Shown here: piece after piece, positions 57,157 through 64,000 of the stretch | Layout of the letters: every line of letters starts with the position of its first letter | Numbering within the stretch: position 1 is the first letter of the stretch | Assembly: GCF_000317065.1 (NCBI RefSeq) | Contig: NC_019701.1 | Coordinates: forward strand, 806,001 to 870,000 | Source of the DNA: Pseudanabaena sp. PCC 7367 | GTDB taxonomy: Bacteria > Cyanobacteriota > Cyanobacteriia > Pseudanabaenales > Pseudanabaenaceae | Reading direction: 5' to 3' | DNA length: 64,000 nucleotides | Notes under the pieces: generated by a model | Seen by the model: the letters and a program-made list of their open reading frames with translations, nothing else | Databases searched by the model: none | Told to the model about the DNA's origin: nothing | Made by a program: the position numbers and the translations under genes

Positions 57157-60100
57157 ATGCATATATCTGAGCAAAATAATCCACTGGTATCGCACCGGGT
57201 CAGTATGACACCACCGAATAAACGGGTAGTGATTTTGCTAGACCAACGCGGTATTTTTGACTGCAACTCCACCGCCCTAGCAGTGCTGGGATTTGAGCGG
57301 AAGGAGGACTTGCTGGGCAAACATCTCTACTATTTTTCGCCCCGCTATCAACCGAACGGCCAGGGTTCGGTTAGTTTGTCATTGGATTATATGCTCACTG
57401 CCCTACGGGAGGGTAACTGTCGATTTAATTGGTTGTTTAAGCGACCGATCGGCACTGAATTTCTGGCTGAAGTAACCTTCACTGCCACGGAAATGCACAG
57501 CCGTAAAACACTGCGCATGAATATTCGCTACATTGGCGATCGCCAGCCTTCGGAATTTAGAGTTGACTTGCTAGGTTCCACCAACCGACTAGCCAATGAC
57601 ATTGATAACAACTCCGTCTATACCCAGATCCGGAGTGAGCCGACTGAACAGCCACAGGCTTTAGAACCGCCGAACGCAAACTTAGCTGAATCAAGGGCTC
57701 AAAGTGCAGATTTAAGCTCAACTAATCTAGATCCTGATTTAGATCCTGATTTAGATCTGGCTGGTTTGGACTCATCAGGTCAGCCCAATCAACCAACCAT
57801 TCCTGAACCTCAACCCCAGAATGATAGCGATGAGACTGGCAATGTTAGCAATATTAACCAAAAGCCACGATCGTTATTTACTCAGTCAGCCAAACGGGTT
57901 GGGCTGATCCAAGAGGTGGAGGATGAAGAAAGTTTTGCGATCGCCGCCAGTGAGTTTGCAGCCCTAGAAGCCTTTATTAACGAGGAGATTGCCAATAATC
58001 CGAATTTAGAATTAGCTGAATACGATCAGGTTACAGGCACTAATACCTATGCTGATACCCATGCTGATACCTCTGCTAATACTTATGTTGAAGGTCTTAC
58101 GGCAGGTGGTAATGATCTCGCTGCCCCAGCAACAGATAGCCAACTGGTTCCTAATACCACTATTCCAGCGCCGCAACAACCAATCATCAAGCCAGAAATC
58201 ACGATCGCAGATGGTGACCCAGAGCTGAATCTGCCTGACTTTGAGGCGCTTGAACAAATTGGCCCTAAGGCGATCGATAAGCAAAATCAAGAATTGCTGC
58301 GTCAAATTGGCCTCGCTCTCGATGGTGCTAGTAATCCGGTTTGTATTACTAACAGTAAAGGCGAAGTAATTCACATTAACCAGGCTTTCAGAACTAAATT
58401 TGGCTATTCCCTGGCTCAATTGACCCAAGCCAGTGCGGTGGGCATATTTCATCCCCCCTTTATGGCTATGACTGTGGTCAATGATATTTTTAAGGTGATT
58501 TTTAATCGCAATGCCTGGAGCGGTGAGGTCACAGTTCAAAGCCAGACGGGACAAGGTTTAACTGTCCGTTTGCAAATTAGCGTAGTGAAGAATCATGATG
58601 CCCAAATTTCTGGTCTAATTTGTGTATTTGGTGACGATCGTGGTCAGGTTAGCGGTACAGAGCAGGTGATCGCCCTCAACAGGGAGATTCAGCAGCTCAG
58701 GGCTCAAAAATTAGCCCTGGAGAATAGAGTTGCAGGACAGGGTGGTCATAATACGACGCTCCAGCTTAGTACAGCGATCGAAAGCACCAGTGATGCGATC
58801 GGAATTACGGATATTAATGGCATTGCCACCTATACCAATCGTGCTCTGTTTGAGCTATTTGGCTATTCCCAGCAGCGCTTACAAAAACCAGGTGTATTGC
58901 GGCAACTATTCCCGAATCCGGCGATCCTGGACTCGATTTTACGCATCATTAGCGGCGGTGGCTCCTGGAATGATGAAATTGACATGCATCACCGCAATGG
59001 TCGCGTGTTGCCAGTGGCGATTCGGGCTGATGGGATTCGGGATCAAGGTGGTAAGGTTGCTGGCGCAATCTGGATGTTTACCAATATCAGCGATCGCCGC
59101 TTGGCTGAAGCAGAAATTGATAAAACCCTATCTTTGTTGAGTGCCACCCTCGAATCTACCGCTGATGGGATTCTGGTGCTTGATAATAATGGCAGGGCGG
59201 TAATTTGCAATCAAAAGTTCGTGGATTTGTGGCGGATGCCCCGATCGCTGGTGGTTTCAGATGATGACGGCCAAACCCTGAAATTTGTGTTGGCGCAATT
59301 GATCGATCCCGCCGCCTTTTCGATTGATCTCGGTGATCTTGATGCTCAATTTGACATTGAAAGCTACGATGTACTCAAAACTAAAGATGGACGTGTAATT
59401 GAGTCTCAGTCACAACCTCAGCGAGTTGGTGACGAAAGTGTCGGCCGGGTTTGGAGTTTTAGAGATATTACCGAGCGCCTTGCTGGAGAAGAAGCCTTAC
59501 GCGCTTCCGAGTCAAGATTTAGAGAGCAAGCCCATCAACTGGAAATTACCCTGCGCGAATTACAACAAACTCAGGCTCAACTGGTGCAAACCGAAAAGAT
59601 GTCTGGCCTAGGGCAATTAGTAGCTGGGGTAGCCCATGAAATCAATAATCCCGTTAATTTTATCTTTGGCAATATTGCCCATGCGACCCGCTATGCCCAG
59701 GATCTTTTAGAGCTACTGGCCATGTACCAGCAATATTATCCAGAGCCTGATTCAGAAATTAGCGATCGGATTAACGCAATGGATCTTGAGTTTATATCCC
59801 AGGATTTACCCAAGCTGATGTCTTCGATGCGGGTTGGTGCCGATCGGATTCAAGAAATTGTGCGATCGCTGCGCAATTTTTCCCGCACCGATGAGGCTGA
59901 ATGTAAACCGGTTCATGTGCATGATGGCATTGACAGCACGCTGATGATTCTGCAAACCCGCCTTAAGGCCAAGCCAGATTTGCCAGAAATTCAGGTGATT
60001 AAAAATTATGGCGATCTACCCAAGGTGCAGTGTTTTGCTGGTTCCCTTAACCAGGTATTCATGAATATTATTGCCAATGCAATCGATGCCCTGGAGGAGC

Positions 60101-60975
60101 GAGATAGGAAACGATCGATCGCTGAGATTGAAGAGCATCCCAGTCAAATCACAATCACCACCACTAAAATAGAGCCAAATGCAATTTCAATTCAGATTAA
60201 AGATAATGGCCTAGGAATTCCCACTGAAGCTCTGCCAAAGCTGTTCAATCCTTTTTTTACCACCAAGGCAGTCGGTAAGGGCACAGGGCTAGGGCTATCA
60301 ATCAGCCACCAGGTGATCACAGAAAAGCATGGCGGCGAGTTAACCTGTAATTCAGTACCAGGTCAAGGTACTGAGTTCATAATTAAAATACCGATCGATC
60401 AAAAGCTGAGCCAACCGAAAGCGATCGAAGATAGCGATCAATTAGCAACAGAGGCTCTTAGCTCCCAGGATGCGAGCATAGGTGAGTCAATCGAGCCAGA
60501 TACACCTAACAATTCCCTCGATCAAATCAATCAAATCAGGCAAATTAGGCAAATCAGTCACATTAGTCAAACAGAGAGCGAGCCTAGCATTGCCATACCG
60601 ACCAGCGATCGCCATATTGTGGCTGTTGATTCCGCTGCTCCTAATCAACCAATGGTAGGTGATGCCTCAGCAGACCTACAAAATTTAGACCAAGACTTAA
60701 ATCAAGATCCAGACCAATCGATCGAAGTGGATCAAGCTGCTACTAATGTTGAATTAACCCAACCAAACGAAGTAGATAATATCCATCAGGCACAAGCTAC
60801 CACCCCCCCAGCTAACTCAAGATCAGTCACTGAGCAGGAGCATCCAGAAGAGTCATTAGAGACTTTGGAAGAACTAGAAGATGCTGAGAGTGAAGTATTA
60901 CCAGATACCCTGGAAATATCCAATAGCCTGGCAGAGCTGGAAACAGAAGAGGTAGAAGCAAATCCAGAGGCATAG
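57157..60975 (+). CDS. Multi-PAS histidine kinase with long acidic disordered regions
   Basis: 1272 residues. PAS-like domain 1 (about 22-125), an acidic Pro/Asp/Asn-rich segment (about 150-385, with DPDLDPDLDLAG), PAS 2 (about 385-500), PAS 3 (about 535-650), PAS 4 (about 665-775), then HisKA with His827 in GVAHEINNPVNFIFGN and ATPase boxes IIANAIDAL, DNGLGIP, GTGLGLSIS. After the ATPase (about residue 1085) there is a 190-residue acidic Gln/Asp/Glu tail containing QINQIRQIRQI-type repeats, with no receiver domain. The kinase core is a close paralogue of that at 6974-10369. Signals and partners are unknown. Confidence 0.92.
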   Translation: MHISEQNNPLVSHRVSMTPPNKRVVILLDQRGIFDCNSTALAVLGFERKEDLLGKHLYYFSPRYQPNGQGSVSLSLDYMLTALREGNCRFNWLFKRPIGTEFLAEVTFTATEMHSRKTLRMNIRYIGDRQPSEFRVDLLGSTNRLANDIDNNSVYTQIRSEPTEQPQALEPPNANLAESRAQSADLSSTNLDPDLDPDLDLAGLDSSGQPNQPTIPEPQPQNDSDETGNVSNINQKPRSLFTQSAKRVGLIQEVEDEESFAIAASEFAALEAFINEEIANNPNLELAEYDQVTGTNTYADTHADTSANTYVEGLTAGGNDLAAPATDSQLVPNTTIPAPQQPIIKPEITIADGDPELNLPDFEALEQIGPKAIDKQNQELLRQIGLALDGASNPVCITNSKGEVIHINQAFRTKFGYSLAQLTQASAVGIFHPPFMAMTVVNDIFKVIFNRNAWSGEVTVQSQTGQGLTVRLQISVVKNHDAQISGLICVFGDDRGQVSGTEQVIALNREIQQLRAQKLALENRVAGQGGHNTTLQLSTAIESTSDAIGITDINGIATYTNRALFELFGYSQQRLQKPGVLRQLFPNPAILDSILRIISGGGSWNDEIDMHHRNGRVLPVAIRADGIRDQGGKVAGAIWMFTNISDRRLAEAEIDKTLSLLSATLESTADGILVLDNNGRAVICNQKFVDLWRMPRSLVVSDDDGQTLKFVLAQLIDPAAFSIDLGDLDAQFDIESYDVLKTKDGRVIESQSQPQRVGDESVGRVWSFRDITERLAGEEALRASESRFREQAHQLEITLRELQQTQAQLVQTEKMSGLGQLVAGVAHEINNPVNFIFGNIAHATRYAQDLLELLAMYQQYYPEPDSEISDRINAMDLEFISQDLPKLMSSMRVGADRIQEIVRSLRNFSRTDEAECKPVHVHDGIDSTLMILQTRLKAKPDLPEIQVIKNYGDLPKVQCFAGSLNQVFMNIIANAIDALEERDRKRSIAEIEEHPSQITITTTKIEPNAISIQIKDNGLGIPTEALPKLFNPFFTTKAVGKGTGLGLSISHQVITEKHGGELTCNSVPGQGTEFIIKIPIDQKLSQPKAIEDSDQLATEALSSQDASIGESIEPDTPNNSLDQINQIRQIRQISHISQTESEPSIAIPTSDRHIVAVDSAAPNQPMVGDASADLQNLDQDLNQDPDQSIEVDQAATNVELTQPNEVDNIHQAQATTPPANSRSVTEQEHPEESLETLEELEDAESEVLPDTLEISNSLAELETEEVEANPEA

Positions 60976-61495
60976 AAAATATTAGAAAATATTACTGGTT
61001 AGCATTTCCCGCTTAATTTAATACTTTTATGGTTGAAATATAAATTTCTAGCACCCAGATTAGCTCCAGGTGACAGAGATAGACGGTGGTATTTAAATAT
61101 CACCAAGGCTTACACAAAGGTAGACATAATTCAGCTACAGCGCACCACTTTCGTAGTGTGATTATTTTTGGTTGAATTTTTACCCGCAATAGCACCAGAT
61201 CTTTGCCTAAAGGCTCAACCTAAGGTATAAACAATTGTTCTTGCTCATCAACTCACCAACGATCAGAAACATCGATTGTGATCTGATCAAGTAACCACAG
61301 CAAAAATAGTCCAGTCCTAAATTGAGCTAACCAAGGAATTACAATCCGCGATCTACATATTTCCCAATCTATATATCTAATCTATCCAAACTAAATAAAA
61401 CCCAATTTAGGCTCCAAGGCAAAGAGTGGAAATATCGATAATTCACATCCCTTACGATCGCCAGGATCACCAGCTAACTAGCCATAAATGATGCC
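60976..61495. other. Spacer upstream of YdcF-like gene
   Basis: 520 bp. A short CCACTTTCGTAGTG hairpin-like stretch followed by ATTATTTTTGG at about 61146-61172 may end the kinase transcript. No gene seen. Confidence 0.45.
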
Positions 61496-62875
61496 ATGTT
61501 TGAGCTTCTCACCAACTTATTGATCTGGGCGGCCGCAATCCCCATTTTTTATTTTCTATTTAAGAAGATCCCAAAACCCTGGTTTGATCGGCTTGGGTTT
61601 ATGGTGTTTTCGATCCTGGTGTTGGCCAGTTTTATCCAGTCAGATTTTGGTGACAGCACTGTTCCTGGTGTTATTCTCAGGTTTCTCACTTTCCCCTTTT
61701 CGATCACTGGCTTTTTGTTTCTGCTGCTTTATTTCACCTCTCACCGAATTTACAAGCGAGCCGATCTCATCAACCGTGAGATTTTGATGGCATTTACGAT
61801 CTTTGCCCTGGCTTGTAACAATGGTTTTGCCGATGTATTTGTTAGCTACATTGAAAAGCAAGGTGAAAATGCGGTTAAGCAATCCTATCGCCGCCCAGTT
61901 TTAAACCTTACGAACAATGATATTGAAAGGTTCCAGGTTCCCAGCTTTGATTTAATCCTGGTAACCGAAGGTGGCACCAAGGCCATCCCCCCCCGCGATC
62001 GCTATAATATACCGCTTCAAGATCCTGGCAATCGCCCCTGGGAAGTGCAACTGACCGATCCAGGCGATCGACTCATTCATGCGGCAGCAGCTTGGCAAGA
62101 ACAAAGAAACTCATTCCCGCCGATTATTATTGTCAGTGGCGGGCGATCGCAGCCAAGCCGGAATGGATCGCGGCCGAGAAATTATCCCTGCGGCATTGCT
62201 CCAGAAGTAGAAGCAGACCGGGAAGCTGGCATTGCTGGCCGATCGAAGGAAGAAGTACGATCGCAACTGGCCGATCTGGTCTATGACATGCGTTATGAAG
62301 GCTTTTTCCCAGCACGAGATGAAGTAACCCGCAGGCTCACCAGTGACCTGCCATCAGTAGGTTCATTAGCGAAAACTAATATTTCTACTGCCGATGATAT
62401 GTGCTGGGTGTTAACCCGACCACCGTTAAGCATTCCATTTAGCTACATAGCGATCGAACCAAATAGTTCAAACATACGTCGGAGCGTGCTTAATGTTAAG
62501 GAGCTAATTACCAGACTCAAAGATAAAAACCGTCTGGCCAATCCCAACCGCGAGAATCCCACGATTCTTTTGGTTACCTCGGCGATCGAAACCAGCCGTG
62601 CCTATTTGTCTTTCCGCCATGAAGGTTTAGACGTGGTGCCCTATCCGGCTGATTATTTAGTGAACCCTGCCGAACGCCCCTGGCCAGTAAAAGACGGATT
62701 TAAAGCAAAACCATTTATTAAACTGGATTACTTTTTCTTTAGTGCCGAAGCATTCTACAAATCAGAACTAGCCTGGCAAGAAATGAAGCGCTTGATTCTC
62801 TATACGTTGCGATTCTGGATGCAACCACCGATCACCGATGAAGCTCCTTATTTACCTGCTCAGCGCTCTAGTTAG
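61496..62875 (+). CDS. ElyC/SanA/YdcF (DUF218)-like membrane protein
   Basis: 459 residues. Three to four membrane helices in the first 115 residues (LLIWAAAIPIFYFLF, RLGFMVFSILVLASF, FPFSITGFLFLLLYF, MAFTIFALACNN), then a Rossmann-like DUF218 domain: LILVTEGGTKAIPPRDRY, RLIHAAAAW, PPIIIVSGGRS, and later ILLVTSAIETSRAYLSFRHEGLDVVPYPADYL. Between these halves lie about 130 residues not usual in the family (NYPCGIAPEVEADREAG... to NRLANPNREN). YdcF/ElyC-type proteins act in envelope maintenance; the actual reaction is unknown. Confidence 0.85.
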   Translation: MFELLTNLLIWAAAIPIFYFLFKKIPKPWFDRLGFMVFSILVLASFIQSDFGDSTVPGVILRFLTFPFSITGFLFLLLYFTSHRIYKRADLINREILMAFTIFALACNNGFADVFVSYIEKQGENAVKQSYRRPVLNLTNNDIERFQVPSFDLILVTEGGTKAIPPRDRYNIPLQDPGNRPWEVQLTDPGDRLIHAAAAWQEQRNSFPPIIIVSGGRSQPSRNGSRPRNYPCGIAPEVEADREAGIAGRSKEEVRSQLADLVYDMRYEGFFPARDEVTRRLTSDLPSVGSLAKTNISTADDMCWVLTRPPLSIPFSYIAIEPNSSNIRRSVLNVKELITRLKDKNRLANPNRENPTILLVTSAIETSRAYLSFRHEGLDVVPYPADYLVNPAERPWPVKDGFKAKPFIKLDYFFFSAEAFYKSELAWQEMKRLILYTLRFWMQPPITDEAPYLPAQRSS

Positions 62876-63223
62876 TTAGATCAAATCCTTTGATCGCCAT
62901 AGCCAAGAACTTGCCATATAAAAAGACCCAAGCCAAATGAAGAATCAGGGCTATGGATCTTTATTGCTATTAAATAATAAATACAAATAGCTAGTTTAGG
63001 GGTCAAATCATGTCTATCGACAACAATTCGAGTTACTTTGAATTTTTAAGCCCAATAGACCAAATTCGGCAATTTAGCCAAGCATTGAGTCAAACCAGAA
63101 TCAATCCAGACAAAGTTAATTACTTAAATATTAATTACTTACTTATTACTTACTTAAATATATCTATGCCGATCGAACTTGGTCAGGGCGATCGCTCGCC
63201 ATAACTAAGTAGGCAGCTAGGTG
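62876..63223. other. Spacer with possible hairpin and repeats
   Basis: CCATAGCC (62897-62904) is complementary to GGCTATGG (62949-62956), possibly a large-loop terminator of the preceding gene. TTACTTAAATATTAATTAC-type tandem words fill 63117-63165. A plus-strand 64-codon frame (63010-63204) is built mostly of these repeats and is not considered a gene. Confidence 0.5.
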
Positions 63224-63688
63224 CTAGGTAGTCGTTTGGGCGGCTAAAAGCTGTTGCTTGAGCTGTTCCAGTTGACTAGCCCAGCGTGGATCAGGCTGAT
63301 TGGCATCAGCGGTAGCACCACTGCGATTGGTTTTCTTCTTGCGCTTAGCTGGACGGGGATTGTTACTTGCAGCAGCGGTCGCCGGATTAGCACCACTTTC
63401 ACCAGCTTCACCCTCGCCCTCACCTTCGCCTTTACCCTTGGCGCGAGGTAGAGCTTTTTCCAGCTTCAATACTGTACCGTTAAAGTCATAGCCATTGAAT
63501 TTATCGATTACGGTGTCAGCAGCTTCCGGGGTGTTAACCGTAACAAATCCAAAACCACGACATCTACCAGTTTTGCGATCGGTAATCACTTTGAGTGAGA
63601 ACGTTTCGCCCGACTCGTTAAATATTTTCTCAAGTTCTTGGCGGTCGAGTTCCGCCGGCAAATTGCCAACATAAAGTCGAACAGACAT
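63224..63688 (-). CDS. RRM-type RNA-binding protein
   Basis: 154 residues. One RNA-recognition motif at about 1-78: RLYVGNLP (RNP2) and RCRGFGFVTV (RNP1), as in the cyanobacterial Rbp family, which binds mRNA and is often cold-induced and involved in mRNA localisation at thylakoids. The tail has GKGEGEGEGEAGESG, an Ala/Asn stretch, a basic cluster PAKRKKKTNRSG and a final helix WASQLEQLKQQLLA. The C-terminal helix and the basic patch are longer than in the glycine-rich Rbp proteins. Confidence 0.93.
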   Translation of the reverse strand: MSVRLYVGNLPAELDRQELEKIFNESGETFSLKVITDRKTGRCRGFGFVTVNTPEAADTVIDKFNGYDFNGTVLKLEKALPRAKGKGEGEGEGEAGESGANPATAAASNNPRPAKRKKKTNRSGATADANQPDPRWASQLEQLKQQLLAAQTTT

Positions 63689-64000
63689 AATTACGAATAG
63701 ACCCCTATTGGTTGATTAAAATCTTTATCTAGATAGCTCACTAACCGTCTGCAAAGTAGCGATCGCATTCTGTGAGAATCATCTACATCTACCATTGCAA
63801 ATAGCCAACTGCCTCATCACCTGCTTAGGCACTAAGTCTCGCCAAGCATCGCCACAAATCTTGTCAGGGTAATGCGAGTTAGAGCAATTGCTCCTTCACA
63901 AAATTTACTTATAGCGTTGTTTATTGGAAACATTTTCCTGCGAAAGCCAATTATCAAAATACCACAAATAATGGGACAAATTCTAATCCTGCAGGGTGAA
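63689..64000. other. Upstream region of RRM gene to window end
   Basis: 312 bp, AT-rich, presumably with the promoter of the RRM gene on the minus strand. No other feature recognised. Confidence 0.45.

Noticed and set aside
63010-63204. 64-codon plus-strand frame before the RRM gene
   Set aside because: Composed largely of AT-rich tandem words, no ribosome site or similarity.

Overview
The window is chromosomal DNA of a cyanobacterium. The evidence is direct: genes for photosystem II subunit PsbX, Ycf66 and a ferredoxin-type divinyl-chlorophyllide reductase (BciB), cyanobacterial families such as a SpkB-type kinase and DUF3727, and the palindrome GCGATCGC (HIP1) scattered through most genes. 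GC content is moderate, spacers are long and AT-rich, and most transcription units are short. A filamentous Pseudanabaena-like organism would fit, but the genus cannot be fixed by eye. No rRNA, tRNA, transposase or prophage gene was seen.

Layout. 0-6.4 kb: a truncated SixA-type phosphatase, a RecB/Cas4-type nuclease, a small protein resembling DnaA domain I, a TPR-CHAT protein and the end of an operon. 5.4-13.9 kb (minus strand): four tightly packed genes, cyaC-like hybrid kinase/adenylate cyclase, PAS/GAF histidine kinase, rfbC and rfbD; sensing and cAMP synthesis sit upstream of dTDP-rhamnose synthesis. 15-24.4 kb: ppx, bciB, psbX, ycf66, spkB, yciI-like, surE, rfaE2-like and a GNAT gene. 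24.4-27.4 kb: an AT-richer accessory stretch with an SMI1/KNR4 protein, a pentapeptide protein and two tandem paralogous 50-residue proteins. 27.8-35.5 kb: a CPA2 antiporter with two USP domains, an acidic helical protein, a GNAT enzyme, a pentapeptide protein, a Dps with an unusual ferroxidase site, two small conserved proteins and a [2Fe-2S] protein.

35.8-36.5 kb holds a CRISPR array of 10 identical 37-nt repeats and 9 spacers with no cas gene in the window. 36.5-40.2 kb: a small secreted protein, an alpha/beta-hydrolase-like protein and a divergent ATPase / binding-protein pair for a metal ABC transporter without a permease. 40.2-45.1 kb: two M16 peptidase-family genes (one active, one lacking the zinc site) and a phosphohexomutase. 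45.7-51.6 kb: rpmI, rplT, tgt (apparently starting at AUU), and a housekeeping cluster ruvX - DUF3727 - mltG - yqeG-like. 51.9-56.2 kb: an OmpR-type regulator, a CGFS glutaredoxin with a clear terminator, a secreted glycine-zipper protein and ftsH. 57-63.7 kb: a second large PAS kinase with acidic tails, a YdcF-like membrane protein and an RRM RNA-binding protein.

The most notable observations are the AUU start inferred for tgt, the orphan CRISPR array, the kinase-cyclase-rhamnose operon, the His-type Dps centre, the TroA-like metal site without a permease, the duplicated mini-proteins, and the many short (8-20 bp) tandem duplications in both spacers and coding regions.
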